Shown piece by piece: positions 8,488 to 18,150 of a DNA stretch of 64,000 nucleotides (the first letter of the stretch is position 1; each line of letters begins with the position of its first letter). The stretch is from Cytophagaceae bacterium (GTDB taxonomy: Bacteria; Bacteroidota; Bacteroidia; Cytophagales; Spirosomataceae), in the NCBI GenBank assembly GCA_027491195.1, contig JAIXWQ010000008.1, forward strand, positions 1 through 64,000, written 5' to 3'. The notes under the pieces are model-generated. The model was not told the origin of the DNA. It was given only the letters and a program-made list of their open reading frames with translations, and did no database searches. Both the position numbers and the translations under genes were made by a program.

Positions 8488-8518
8488 AAAAAGGGCTTCA
8501 TTTCTGAAGCCCTTTTTT
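8486..8518. terminator. Bidirectional rho-independent terminator
   Basis: GGGCTTCA (8493-8500) pairs with TGAAGCCC (8505-8512) around a TTTC loop. It is flanked by seven A on the left and six T on the right, so it can stop transcription from both convergent genes. Confidence 0.9.
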
Positions 8519-8535
8519 AATTCATTCATCCGATT

Positions 8536-9267
8536 TTATTTGCTAGGTTTAGCAAAGATCACAGGATCAATTGTTGGATTAATTTCTACTGAAACCGTTT
8601 CCACTGTCATAGTACCACCCATTGGGCTAGGTGTTTCAACGGTATGAGGGAAAGCTAGACCATTGACCATCTTGTAGTTAGAGAAATTTACTTCTGAATC
8701 TACTTCCTGTCCATTGACATTCACTTTAGCTTGAGTTTTCACCACATAATTAGTCGCAGTAGAAACATATACCTTGCTATCTTCACCAGATGGCTTAGTT
8801 ACTGTTAAAAGATACACATCAGCACCGTCTAATTTTTCTTTAGAGACTAATTCAATTTTGTAGCCATCGCTCTTCGCAGAAGTCAAAATAGAGCCTAGTA
8901 CTTTCTGTGAAGCAGCCATTTTTACTTGTTCAGCTGGCATATCTTCCGGTGAACCCGTACCACCCATCATCGCTGGGCGATTCATCCAACCTTTGTCGCC
9001 ATCAATCACCGTAATGATTTTATTTCCCATCACTTCGATCTCCGTACGGAAAGATTTTCCTACCACTAAAGATGTTTTACTTTCGATATCCATCCCCTGA
9101 ACTGAGAATTTATTCTTTAACACCGCTGTTTTTACGGTAGCCCATTTATCCAAGCCACCCATCGCAGCTTCGTGTTTCGCCAAAATTTCTTCTGTTGATT
9201 GTGCTGAGGCAACCGAAGCTACTAGCATACCCGCCACTAGGCAGATCGATTTGATCATTGTTTTCAT
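8536..9267 (-). CDS. LolA-like outer-membrane lipoprotein-sorting domain protein
   Basis: The ATG at 9267 gives a signal peptide (MIKSICLVAGMLVASVASAQ) at residue 4 onward; longer readings place non-signal residues in front. The mature part, about 220 residues, has the pattern of Bacteroidota proteins annotated as outer-membrane lipoprotein-sorting proteins (LolA/LolB-like half-barrel): ILAKHEAAMGGLDKW, a VIDGDKGWMNRP strand and YKMVNGLAFPHTVE. These are probably periplasmic hydrophobe-binding proteins. True LolA is usually shorter, so lipoprotein transport is an inference. Confidence 0.72.
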   Translation of the reverse strand: MKTMIKSICLVAGMLVASVASAQSTEEILAKHEAAMGGLDKWATVKTAVLKNKFSVQGMDIESKTSLVVGKSFRTEIEVMGNKIITVIDGDKGWMNRPAMMGGTGSPEDMPAEQVKMAASQKVLGSILTSAKSDGYKIELVSKEKLDGADVYLLTVTKPSGEDSKVYVSTATNYVVKTQAKVNVNGQEVDSEVNFSNYKMVNGLAFPHTVETPSPMGGTMTVETVSVEINPTIDPVIFAKPSK

Positions 9268-9302
9268 TTTATAGGGGTTTAATTTGTCCAAAAATAGGGA
9301 AT

Positions 9303-10517
9303 TTATTGAGATTTCTTCGGAATTGATCTCATTACAATGAACCAACCGATTAAAACTAAAATAGCAGCCATAAAGAAGGCGGCACCAGGAAATACAATTG
9401 GGGCTTTTTCAGAAGCAAAATAGGCGAACAAATTAGACGCTAACAAAGGCCCAAAAATCGTTGTAATTGACTGTAAACTGGTTAATCCTCCTTGCAATTC
9501 CCCTTGTTCATTTGCCCCCACTTGCTGGGTAATTAAACTTTGAAGCGCGGGACCCGCAATTCCACCTAGTCCAAAAGGAATCATAAAGGCATACATCATC
9601 CACGACTTCGTGGCATAGGCGAACATAAAAAAGCCTATCCCATACAGCAAAAGACCGTAAGAGATCGCTTTTATCTCCCCCAGTTTGGGCATAATAACAC
9701 GCGCTAATCCACCTTGAACGATAGCTACAATTAGACCCACAAAGGCTAAAGAATAACCCACTTGATCTGGAGTCCAGCCAAAAACCTTCATCGTAAAATA
9801 AGACCACGTACTTGGATGCACTTGACCGGCTAATTGTAAGCAGAAAAATCCACCCACTAGGCCGGCAATAACCGGGTATTTTGTCAAATTCTTTAAAGAA
9901 CCTAGCGGGTTTGCACGCTTGATATCGAACGGACGGCGATTTGATTTTGCAAGTGATTCAGGCAAAATAAAATAGCCGTAAATACCATTGATTAGCGTTA
10001 AAGCTGCTGCTGCAAAGAAAGGGATGCGGTCTCCATAAGATGCTAAAAGGCCACCTATTGCAGGTCCTAAGATAAATCCTACCCCAAAAGCAGCACCTAC
10101 AACCCCAAAATTCTTAGCCCGATCCTCCGGTTTCGATACATCGGCAATATAGGCCTGAGCTGTGGTAAAACTAGCCCCTGTTATACCTGACATGATCCGA
10201 CCAATAAAAAGCCACACGATATTGGGTGCAAAGGCTAAGACTAAATAATCAATAGTAAACCCGAATAGGGAGGCTAAAATCACTGGGCGGCGACCCACTT
10301 GGTCGGACAGACCACCTAAAATAGGGGAAAACAAAAACTGCATAATGGCATATGAAGCCATCAACCAACCGGCATATTGAGAAGCCACGGAAATATCCCC
10401 CCCTACAAAACCTTTGATTAAGGTAGGTAGAACCGGGATAATCAGGCCTATTCCTAAGACGTCAATTAAAAGTGTGATGAAGATAAATCCAATTGCCGGA
10501 TCCTTTTTACTCGCCAT
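9303..10517 (-). CDS. MFS transporter, TetA (TCR/Tet)-like drug:H+ antiporter
   Basis: Twelve hydrophobic segments in 404 residues. The first half carries the MFS motif A loop [12 protein letters not shown], and [19 protein letters not shown] resembles motif C of 12-TM drug antiporters. The opening [23 protein letters not shown] is typical of the TetA(TCR/Tet) family. Chromosomal Cytophagales genes of this family are common and no resistance phenotype should be assumed. The upstream neighbour on the same strand is a TIM-barrel isomerase 23 bases away. Confidence 0.85.
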   Translation of the reverse strand: MASKKDPAIGFIFITLLIDVLGIGLIIPVLPTLIKGFVGGDISVASQYAGWLMASYAIMQFLFSPILGGLSDQVGRRPVILASLFGFTIDYLVLAFAPNIVWLFIGRIMSGITGASFTTAQAYIADVSKPEDRAKNFGVVGAAFGVGFILGPAIGGLLASYGDRIPFFAAAALTLINGIYGYFILPESLAKSNRRPFDIKRANPLGSLKNLTKYPVIAGLVGGFFCLQLAGQVHPSTWSYFTMKVFGWTPDQVGYSLAFVGLIVAIVQGGLARVIMPKLGEIKAISYGLLLYGIGFFMFAYATKSWMMYAFMIPFGLGGIAGPALQSLITQQVGANEQGELQGGLTSLQSITTIFGPLLASNLFAYFASEKAPIVFPGAAFFMAAILVLIGWFIVMRSIPKKSQ

Positions 10518-10540
10518 TTGATGTTAGATTAGGCTGCAAT

Positions 10541-11419
10541 TTAAGAAAAAGGATACTGAATTCTAGTCTTTAAAAATTCCTTACTGGTTTCTGCACACGA
10601 AAAAGGTGTTTTACCGGCATCGGGTACCGCATCTAATTCAACGATGGCAAAGCCCTTAAATTTAATCTTATCTAAATTAGCGAACACTTCCTCTAAATTC
10701 ACTTTTCCTTGGCCTAATTCCACGAAACGATAGCGAGGTTCTGTTTGGCGTACATCTTTTACATGAAGAGAATGCAATACCTTTTTGTATTTCAATACCG
10801 CCTCTGCTGGATTCCCTCCCCCTTGGAAATAATGGGCAACATCTAACAATAATTTAATTTTAGAGGGATCCATATGTTGAACTAACAACTCCACCTCTTC
10901 TGGCGTTTCACCAAACTGATCCATGTGATTATGGTAAGTCGCTTGAATGCCTATTTCCTTCGTTTTAGCACCGATTTCATTCATCACTTCAGCTAAACGA
11001 ATTAAGTCTTTCTCCTCTGGTTTCACGCCTTTCTTTCGCAAAGAATTCGTCAATTGTATCGATGTTCCACCTAATGCCTTCACAAAATTCGCGTGCTTTA
11101 CATGTTGAGCGATAGACGCGTCTACTTTAGCTGGATCAATCTCCACATTTCCACTCGAAAACATACATAATTGCAGGCCTGATTGATCAATAAGCGCCTT
11201 TAATGCAGCAGGATTTTCACCATATTTTGAGAAGGTATTTGCACGTAATTGAATACCCTTAAAGCCTAGACTAGCGATATCTTTAATCGCTTGCTCATCC
11301 TGCCCACTCCAAGTGATGGAGGAATAACCTAAAGAATAGGATTTATTGGCAGCGAAAAGAGAAGAAATGGGTAGTGTAGTTGCCAGCGTTAAGGCTAGAA
11401 ATTCGCGTCTTGAAGTCAT
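10541..11419 (-). CDS. Exported sugar phosphate isomerase/epimerase-like TIM-barrel protein
   Basis: Starts MTSRREFLALTLATTLPISSLFAA, a twin-arginine-type signal common on Bacteroidota sugar-processing enzymes, so a periplasmic location is likely. The remaining 270 residues are an AP-endonuclease-2-type TIM barrel with the metal-site patterns ATYHNHMDQ, LLLDVAHY, HSLHVKD and IVELDA. Exported members often act on 3-keto sugars together with DUF1080 and Gfo/Idh/MocA enzymes, which occur elsewhere in this window (33-36 kb). The substrate is unknown. Confidence 0.83.
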   Translation of the reverse strand: MTSRREFLALTLATTLPISSLFAANKSYSLGYSSITWSGQDEQAIKDIASLGFKGIQLRANTFSKYGENPAALKALIDQSGLQLCMFSSGNVEIDPAKVDASIAQHVKHANFVKALGGTSIQLTNSLRKKGVKPEEKDLIRLAEVMNEIGAKTKEIGIQATYHNHMDQFGETPEEVELLVQHMDPSKIKLLLDVAHYFQGGGNPAEAVLKYKKVLHSLHVKDVRQTEPRYRFVELGQGKVNLEEVFANLDKIKFKGFAIVELDAVPDAGKTPFSCAETSKEFLKTRIQYPFS

Positions 11420-11423
11420 AGTA

Positions 11424-11445
11424 GAGGTTTTTAATTAAAAGCCTC
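11424..11445. promoter_or_regulatory. 22-bp palindrome between two minus-strand genes
   Basis: GAGG-T-TTTTAATTAAAA-G-CCTC is self-complementary along its length if one T-G pair is allowed. It lies five bases upstream of the exported isomerase start, in the gap after the PLC-like gene. It could be an operator or a weak terminator hairpin. Confidence 0.35.
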
Positions 11446-11454
11446 ATTACCAGT

Positions 11455-12186
11455 TTATTTACTCTCGCTAAATTTTAAATAATCAGCTAATAGTGTCAGC
11501 TTATCGGTACCGATATAATCCACCCCGATATCAAGTAGCGCTTGAAATCCTAATAAGGTATCTGGCGTGGCCCACAAGCGCACTTTTCGACCATTTGCAT
11601 GGACTTTACCTACGTAGGATTTTAATTTTTCCTTTAGATTAGCCGGGATGGGACCCTGACCATTCCAAAAGCCAAATTTGAACATAGATTCACTTTCTAA
11701 CACCACTTTATTCGTAGGAAATGTTTCGTCAGAGCGGCCATCAAAGGTGATCCAAGCAGGGGATTCGATGTATTGGGATGGTTTTGGGCGATTGCCTGAA
11801 AAGACAATACGAAAGTTTTTCCGCATCAGAATCTCAGCATGCGGCTTCAAAGCCGCAATAATCAATGGCAAGGTAGAATCAGAGGAGGTTTTCGAGTCAA
11901 TCAATAGTTGATGAAAATTACCTTCTTTGTTTGCCTTCAAAACGCAAATAATGGGATCGATATATAGATCCTTTAAATTACGATTCAGGCTTAGTTGAGA
12001 ACGTTCATGCCCTACAAGCAAATCTCCATTCACCGCATACACATCTGCCTCAATCGAACCAAAACCTAAAGCAAATGCCTCAAAAAAAGGTCTTTCATGC
12101 TCGTAATCGTTGTGGGCATGGGCCTTTTTTACAGGGCTTTGCGCCAATGCAGAAATTGAAAGCAATAAAAGAAGGATCTTTTTCAT
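11455..12186 (-). CDS. PLC-like phosphodiesterase superfamily protein (PI-PLC/GDPD type)
   Basis: A secreted TIM-barrel phosphodiesterase: signal peptide MKKILLLLLSISALAQ, then AHAHNDYEHERPF (catalytic His region), GSIEADVY (metal Glu and Asp) and LLVGHE (second His), all near the N-terminus as in glycerophosphodiester phosphodiesterases. The C-terminus IGVDYIGTDKLTLL is also typical. The substrate is probably a phosphodiester of glycerol or inositol but is not defined. Its ATG overlaps the pyruvate carboxylase stop by one base (TAATG), so it is the second gene of that transcript. Confidence 0.8.
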   Translation of the reverse strand: MKKILLLLLSISALAQSPVKKAHAHNDYEHERPFFEAFALGFGSIEADVYAVNGDLLVGHERSQLSLNRNLKDLYIDPIICVLKANKEGNFHQLLIDSKTSSDSTLPLIIAALKPHAEILMRKNFRIVFSGNRPKPSQYIESPAWITFDGRSDETFPTNKVVLESESMFKFGFWNGQGPIPANLKEKLKSYVGKVHANGRKVRLWATPDTLLGFQALLDIGVDYIGTDKLTLLADYLKFSESK

Positions 12187-15100
12187 TAACCTTTCACATA
12201 ATCACCCGATGCAATACGTGTTTTAGGGTCGATTTTCTTATTGTATAAATAGGCATAAGTCTCTATTTCTTTGCCCTTCAAGCTCACTTTTACGTGCTCA
12301 CGAACGAATAAACTGGACTCCGGTTTGTCAGAATTAAATTCCTCGTACTCATCTAATACGTTCAATAATTTGATAGTGTTAGACAGTAAATACAACTCTC
12401 CTACCACTTGGTCTTTTGCATCATCCGATGGGATAATACCCGGATAATCAGCCACTTGGTACATTTGACCTTGGTAGGTCGCCATGCCGATGTAGTCTGA
12501 ATTACGGGCAATTAGGCGGTGTAAGTCGTTTCCACAATCGCGGCGCAAGGTTCCGTAAACGAATAAATATTCTTCTACGTCTGGTTCAGGGAGTTTCGCT
12601 TCTTCCAAAGTCAAGACTAAGTCCTCCTGCTCTACTACTGTTCCTTCCGTCAATAATACATTGCCAATAATACCCTCAAAAGGCGCGGATACGATGGATT
12701 CCATCTTCATTGCCTCAATCACATATAAAGGAGCGTTTAATTTCACCTCATCTCCTGGTTTCACCAAGATACGGGATAAACGACCTTGCAATGGAGCTCC
12801 TATATCTCCTTTCGTTTTAGCCTTCGCGTGTTGTGCACGCTCTACTTTAACGTTTTTATCTAAAATTTTGATGCGTCGCGCTTGACCATTTAATTCAAAT
12901 GTCACGTTACGCAAGCCTGATTCATCCGGCTCAGACATGTACAAGAACTTCACGATGATCGTTTTACCTGGCTCAATCGTAATCATAATCTCCTCATCCT
13001 GCTTCAAGCCATAGAAGAACGCTGGTGTAGGAAGTGCGGATAATTCACCAAATAAGGCAGAACTCTTGTAATAATCCTCGTACACTTTCGGGTACATCTT
13101 GTAAGACAAGTAATCAAAGAATCCATCTTCCGCCTCAGGGAATTTCTTCGTAAACGATTTGAAATCTGCATCGAAATCGATGGGTGCCAAATGATCATTT
13201 GGACGACCTTCGATTGCATGTTCTCCTTTTAGGACGATCTCTTGTAATTGTTTAGGGAAACCTTGGTAGGGCTGGCCTAAGCCACCTTTGAAGAAGTCTT
13301 TTACGGATTCAGGGAAGGACAAGGTAGCGCCTTTGGCATACACATCCTCAGCGGTTAACGAATTCGCGGTCATAAAGATGGCCATATCCCCTACTACTTT
13401 CGAGGATGGTGTCACTTTCACGATATCGCCGAAAAGCGTGTTCGCTTCCGTGTAATTACGCTTCAATTGCTCGAATTTATCACCCACACCTAAGGCAATA
13501 GCCTGGCCACGCAAGTTCGTATATTGTCCACCTGGAATCTCATTATTATACACCTCAGCTGTTCCAGCCTTCAATTCCGATTCAAAAGGAGCATACATCG
13601 TACGAACCGCCTCCCAGTAATTTGAATATTCATTTAATAGATCCAAATCTAAATCTGATGCTTTCTTGTGACCTTGCATCATCGCCACTAAGGAGTTTAA
13701 GTTAGGCTGAGACGTCAATCCTGACATCGCTCCTAACGCACCATCTACAATATCCACACCAGCCTCAATGGCCTTTAAATACGTCGCTGATTGAACCGAA
13801 GCCGTATCATGCGTGTGCAAGTGAATTGGTAAATCGACCGCCTTCTTTAATTCGGTGACTAATTTTTCTGCTTGGAATGGGCGTAAAAGACCGGCCATAT
13901 CCTTAATCGCTAACATATGAGCACCGGCATCTTCTAACTGACGTGCCATATCTACATAGTATTGCAGATTATATTTCTCATTCGTAAACACATCTCCGGT
14001 ATAGCAGATGGCTGCCTCTGCGATGCCTGGAGTCCGTTCGCGAACAGCTTTGATCGAAACTTTCATCGCATCGATCCAGTTCAAGGAATCGAAAATACGG
14101 AAGACATCTACTCCAGCCTCAGATGATTTTTCCACGAATTTCTCAATCAAATTATCTGGATATGCAGAATATCCTACGGCATTCGACCCGCGGAATAACA
14201 TCTGCAATAACATATTCGGCATTGCCTCGCGGAACTCTTGCAAACGCTTCCAAGGAGATTCCTGCAAGAATCGCATCGCCACGTCGAAGGTCGCTCCTCC
14301 CCAAACCTCCATCGAGAATAATTGAGGGAAAGATTTCGCAAATCCGTCAGCCACAGCTAACATATCTTGTGTACGCACACGCGTCGCTAAAAGCGATTGG
14401 TGTCCATCACGGAAAGTCGTATCGGTGAAATAAATTTGCTTCGCATCGCGGATGTGTTTCGCAAATTTTTCAGCACCCATTTCGGTTAATAACTGCTTAT
14501 TGCCTTTTGGATATTCTTTCAAAGGATCCACGTAGGGGATAATCGGCGTGCGGAAAGGAGCCGTTGGCTTCACTTTGACATCCGGATTACCGTTTACGAT
14601 CACTTCACCTAGGTAACGAATCGCCTTCGTTGAGCGGTCACGCGTAGGCTTGAAGTTGAATAATTCTGGGTGATTCGCAATGAACGGTACCGTGCAAAGT
14701 CCCTCCTGGAACACCGGGTGCGTGATTACATTGCGTAAGAACGGAATATTGGTTTTCACACCACGGATTCGAAATTCAGTAAGCGCGCGGTTTAAACGCT
14801 CGGACGCACCGCGAAGCGTGCGGCCTTTAGCCGATACTTTCACGAGCATCGAATCGAAATAAGGCGAAATTTTCACCCCTGGATACGAAGATCCTTCATC
14901 TAAACGAATACCGAAGCCGGCCGCATTTCTGTAGGCAATAATGGTACCAAAATCCGGTTTAAATCCATTGGCCGGATCCTCTGTCGTAATACGACATTGG
15001 ATGGCGAAGCCCTTCAGAGGAATATCCGCTTGGTTTTGGATGAAAATACCTGGATCAGATAACTTGTAATTTTGAGCGATGAGGATTTGCGTACGAACGA

Positions 15101-16046
15101 TATCGATACCCGTCACTTCTTCTGTAATCGTATGTTCTACTTGGATACGTGGGTTGACCTCAATAAAGAAGATATTTTCCTCTTTATCCACTAGAAATTC
15201 TACGGTACCCGCGTTATAATAGTTTACCGCTTTACCAATGGAAAGCGCGTAAGCGTATAATTTTTGCTTTGTTTCTTCTTTTAAACCAAAAGAGGGAGCA
15301 ATCTCTACCACTTTTTGGAAACGTCTTTGTACCGAACAATCACGTTCATACAAATGCACTAAATTTCCGTGTTGGTCTCCTAATAATTGTACTTCGATGT
15401 GCTTCGGATCATCGATGAATTTCTCGATAAATAAGGTCTCATCTCCGAACGCATTTTTCGCCTCATTCTTTGCTTCTTGATAGGCCTTTTCTAATTCCTC
15501 TTCGGTTCTCACGACACGCATTCCACGTCCACCTCCACCGGCAGCCGCTTTCACCATCACAGGGAATTTGATTCGTTTAGCTTCTGATAAGGCCAAAGAA
15601 TAATCCGATAAATCTCCCTTCGAATCTTCAATCATTGGCACATTTGCCTTCAAGGCTGCGACCTTCGCGGCTACTTTATCACCTAAGGCATTCATAGCTT
15701 CAGGTGATGGGCCTACGAAAACGATCCCCTCTTCACGGCAACGTGTCGCCAAAACCACATTCTCTGATAAGAAACCATATCCTGGATGAATCGCATCGAT
15801 TTTCTTCGATTTACACAAAGAAATCAAGCCTTCGATATCCAAATAGGGCTTTAGAGGCTCGTCGTCTTTACCGATTTGATAGGCTTCGTCAGCCTTGTAG
15901 CGGTGAAGCGAATAGCGATCCTCAAAAGTGTAGACCGCTACGGTGCGAATGCCTAATTCGGATGCAGCGCGCATAATTCGAATAGCAATCTCGCCTCGGT
16001 TAGCGATCAATAGACTAGATATTTTCTTAACGTATGATTTTGGCAT
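12186..16046 (-). CDS. pyc: Pyruvate carboxylase with a C-terminal gamma-glutamylcyclotransferase-like domain
   Basis: Biotin enzyme that makes oxaloacetate from pyruvate, bicarbonate and ATP. Domain order: biotin carboxylase (about 1-450, SSLLIANRGEIAIR, GGGGRGMR), carboxyltransferase (about 540-810, FTDTTFRDGHQSLLATR), pyruvate carboxylase tetramerisation region, and biotin carrier with AMKM at about 1115. The usual 1150-residue enzyme would end there, but the frame continues without a stop into about 129 residues of the AIG2/GGCT fold (LFVYGTLRR, GELYLL, LDEYEEF with the expected catalytic Glu, FVREHV). The ATG at 16046 starts MPKSYVKKI; a TTG nine codons earlier is less likely. Confidence 0.92.
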   Translation of the reverse strand: MPKSYVKKISSLLIANRGEIAIRIMRAASELGIRTVAVYTFEDRYSLHRYKADEAYQIGKDDEPLKPYLDIEGLISLCKSKKIDAIHPGYGFLSENVVLATRCREEGIVFVGPSPEAMNALGDKVAAKVAALKANVPMIEDSKGDLSDYSLALSEAKRIKFPVMVKAAAGGGGRGMRVVRTEEELEKAYQEAKNEAKNAFGDETLFIEKFIDDPKHIEVQLLGDQHGNLVHLYERDCSVQRRFQKVVEIAPSFGLKEETKQKLYAYALSIGKAVNYYNAGTVEFLVDKEENIFFIEVNPRIQVEHTITEEVTGIDIVRTQILIAQNYKLSDPGIFIQNQADIPLKGFAIQCRITTEDPANGFKPDFGTIIAYRNAAGFGIRLDEGSSYPGVKISPYFDSMLVKVSAKGRTLRGASERLNRALTEFRIRGVKTNIPFLRNVITHPVFQEGLCTVPFIANHPELFNFKPTRDRSTKAIRYLGEVIVNGNPDVKVKPTAPFRTPIIPYVDPLKEYPKGNKQLLTEMGAEKFAKHIRDAKQIYFTDTTFRDGHQSLLATRVRTQDMLAVADGFAKSFPQLFSMEVWGGATFDVAMRFLQESPWKRLQEFREAMPNMLLQMLFRGSNAVGYSAYPDNLIEKFVEKSSEAGVDVFRIFDSLNWIDAMKVSIKAVRERTPGIAEAAICYTGDVFTNEKYNLQYYVDMARQLEDAGAHMLAIKDMAGLLRPFQAEKLVTELKKAVDLPIHLHTHDTASVQSATYLKAIEAGVDIVDGALGAMSGLTSQPNLNSLVAMMQGHKKASDLDLDLLNEYSNYWEAVRTMYAPFESELKAGTAEVYNNEIPGGQYTNLRGQAIALGVGDKFEQLKRNYTEANTLFGDIVKVTPSSKVVGDMAIFMTANSLTAEDVYAKGATLSFPESVKDFFKGGLGQPYQGFPKQLQEIVLKGEHAIEGRPNDHLAPIDFDADFKSFTKKFPEAEDGFFDYLSYKMYPKVYEDYYKSSALFGELSALPTPAFFYGLKQDEEIMITIEPGKTIIVKFLYMSEPDESGLRNVTFELNGQARRIKILDKNVKVERAQHAKAKTKGDIGAPLQGRLSRILVKPGDEVKLNAPLYVIEAMKMESIVSAPFEGIIGNVLLTEGTVVEQEDLVLTLEEAKLPEPDVEEYLFVYGTLRRDCGNDLHRLIARNSDYIGMATYQGQMYQVADYPGIIPSDDAKDQVVGELYLLSNTIKLLNVLDEYEEFNSDKPESSLFVREHVKVSLKGKEIETYAYLYNKKIDPKTRIASGDYVKG

Positions 16047-16232
16047 AATCAGTAAAGTAGGAGATTCTAACAAAAATGCTAAATATATTGTGAAATTTGC
16101 ATCGAATACCGCATTTTATTTGGTAAAACTTAAAAAAATACCATATTTATTGGGTTCGTTACCAAGAAAAATAAATCTACCGCCTTCGAACGTTTTTTCT
16201 TAACTTGCAGGTCGAACAAAAATTCCCCTTTT

Positions 16233-17231
16233 ATGAAACCCATTATCGGCATTACATTAGGTGATTACAACGGAATCGGTCCGGAAGTAATCTTGAAATC
16301 CTTAGCAAGTCCAAGGATCCTAAAGTGGTGTACGCCTGTGATTTACGGCTCATCGAAGGTGCTGGATTTTTACCGAACAAAATTCGAATTAAAAGAATGG
16401 AACATCCAATCCATTCAAGATGCCTCTGAAGCGAAGTCTGGTGAAAGTTATGTCATCAACTGTTGGGACGATGCCGCGACGCTTATCGAACCAGGAAAAG
16501 AAACGAAAGAAGCTGGAAAAGCGGCTTTTGATTGCCTAGAACGCGCTTCGAATGACTTAGACCGCGGATTAATTGCTGCCGTAGTCACAGCCCCAATTAA
16601 CAAACACAACATTCAATCAGAGGAATTCAAATTCCCAGGTCATACCGAATATTTTACTGAGCGATTCGAGGCTAAAACCTCCTTAATGCTGCTCGTTTCT
16701 GACAACTTACGTATGGGTGTTGCAACAGGCCATATCCCCTTATTAGAGGTCCCTGCAGCGCTGAGTGCAGATTTATTGCGTGCTAAAATTCAACTTTTCC
16801 TATCGAGTTTGAAAGAAGATTTTTCGCTGGACAAACCTCGTTTAGCAGTGTTAGGATTGAATCCACATGCGGGAGATTCTGGACTTTTAGGACAAGAAGA
16901 ATTAGAAATTATTCAACCAGTGGTGGATGAATTTAGAGCGAAAGGCCACCTGGTTTTTGGACCCTATCCGGCGGATGGCTTCTTCGGAAAAGCGCAATTC
17001 AAAGAGTTTGATGGTGTTTTAGGCATGTACCACGATCAAGGATTGATTCCTTTCAAATACATCGCTTTTGATTCTGGAGTCAACTTTACTGCAGGTCTAC
17101 CAGTCATTCGCACCTCTCCTGATCATGGAACGGCTTATGATATTGCCGGCACAAATGTAGCTGACCCTGGCTCCTTTTTACAAGCCATCTTTCTAGCCTT
17201 AGATCTTATAAAAAATCGAATGGATGCGTAA
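16233..17231 (+). CDS. pdxA: 4-hydroxythreonine-4-phosphate dehydrogenase PdxA
   Basis: Oxidises 4-phosphohydroxy-L-threonine in the DXP-dependent pyridoxal-phosphate pathway. GITLGDYNGIGPEV at the start, TAPINKHNI, FPGHTEYF, ATGHIPL, GLNPHAGDSG, MYHDQGLIPFK and VIRTSPDHGTAYDIAGT are the family blocks, including the three metal-binding histidines. Length 332 is normal. The stop overlaps the start of the next gene by eight bases, making it the first gene of a pdxA-dehydrogenase-mutS2-TPR operon. Confidence 0.95.
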   Translation: MKPIIGITLGDYNGIGPEVILKSLASPRILKWCTPVIYGSSKVLDFYRTKFELKEWNIQSIQDASEAKSGESYVINCWDDAATLIEPGKETKEAGKAAFDCLERASNDLDRGLIAAVVTAPINKHNIQSEEFKFPGHTEYFTERFEAKTSLMLLVSDNLRMGVATGHIPLLEVPAALSADLLRAKIQLFLSSLKEDFSLDKPRLAVLGLNPHAGDSGLLGQEELEIIQPVVDEFRAKGHLVFGPYPADGFFGKAQFKEFDGVLGMYHDQGLIPFKYIAFDSGVNFTAGLPVIRTSPDHGTAYDIAGTNVADPGSFLQAIFLALDLIKNRMDA

Positions 17232-18150
17232 TATACGAGTTTTGATCGTCGACGAGGTTCATCCTTCGATGGCTGAAGGACTGACGAAATTAGGCTTCGA
17301 GGTAGAAACGCGTACGAATTTATCTCTTGCCGATTTCGCTTCTATTCTACCCTCTTTCCACGGTTTAGTCGTTCGCAGTAAATTCAAAATTACAGCTGAT
17401 CTACTCGAAAACACGTCCTTATCCTTCATCGCACGCGCTGGAGCTGGACTTGATTTACTGGACGTAGACGCTTGTTTAGCAAAAGGAATCGCTGTTTTTT
17501 CAGCCAACGAAGGAAATTCAGACGCCGTAGCAGAGCATGTTATCGGACAAATTCTTTCACTAGCCCACAAATTGCATACCGCAGACACCGAAGTACGCCA
17601 TGGCTTATGGGAAAGGGAAGGCAACAGAGGCTTTGAGATTAAAGGTAAAACCATCGGTATCATCGGATACGGGAATATGGGAAAAGCGGTGGCTACACGT
17701 CTGGCTGCTTTTGGTTTACAGATTTTGGCCTACGATAAATATGCACCATCTGCTGATTATCCAGGTACTATGGAGCAAATTTTTGAAACAGCGGACATCT
17801 TGAGCCTACATATTCCTTTGACATCAGAAACAAAAGGACTTGTTTCAACGGAGTTTTTAGCGTCTTTCAAAAAGCCTATTTTGTTCATCAATAGTTCCAG
17901 AGGGCCTATTGCACCGCTAGAACCACTACTAGAAGGTTTACGAAATGGTCGGATAAAAGGTCTTGCATTAGACGTTTTGCCTAACGAAAAATTATCCTCC
18001 TGGTCCCCTGTTGAAATTGAGCTATTCGCTGAAATCGCAGCCTATCCAGCTACCATTTTCAGCCCACACGTAGCCGGCTGGACCGTAGAGAGTTATATTA
18101 AAATCAACGAGGTTTTACTCGAAAAAATAAAGGCCCAATTTCACTTATGA
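17224..18150 (+). CDS. D-2-hydroxyacid dehydrogenase (SerA/PdxB-like)
   Basis: NAD-dependent dehydrogenase of the D-isomer family, 308 residues, without the C-terminal ACT domain of SerA. The Rossmann motif is GIIGYGNMG. Catalytic positions read Arg in INSSRGP, Glu in VLPNE, and His in SPHVAGWT. The N-terminal VRSKFKITADLLE and RAGAGLDLLD are typical of phosphoglycerate dehydrogenase. Direct coupling to pdxA makes a pyridoxal-phosphate role as a PdxB-type 4-phosphoerythronate dehydrogenase possible, but serine synthesis is equally compatible with the sequence. Confidence 0.85.
   Translation: MRNIRVLIVDEVHPSMAEGLTKLGFEVETRTNLSLADFASILPSFHGLVVRSKFKITADLLENTSLSFIARAGAGLDLLDVDACLAKGIAVFSANEGNSDAVAEHVIGQILSLAHKLHTADTEVRHGLWEREGNRGFEIKGKTIGIIGYGNMGKAVATRLAAFGLQILAYDKYAPSADYPGTMEQIFETADILSLHIPLTSETKGLVSTEFLASFKKPILFINSSRGPIAPLEPLLEGLRNGRIKGLALDVLPNEKLSSWSPVEIELFAEIAAYPATIFSPHVAGWTVESYIKINEVLLEKIKAQFHL

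Noticed and set aside
9303-10517. Tetracycline resistance gene tet(A)
   Set aside because: The protein belongs to the TetA-like MFS branch, but this level of resemblance is common to chromosomal transporters of unknown substrate and there is no mobile context.
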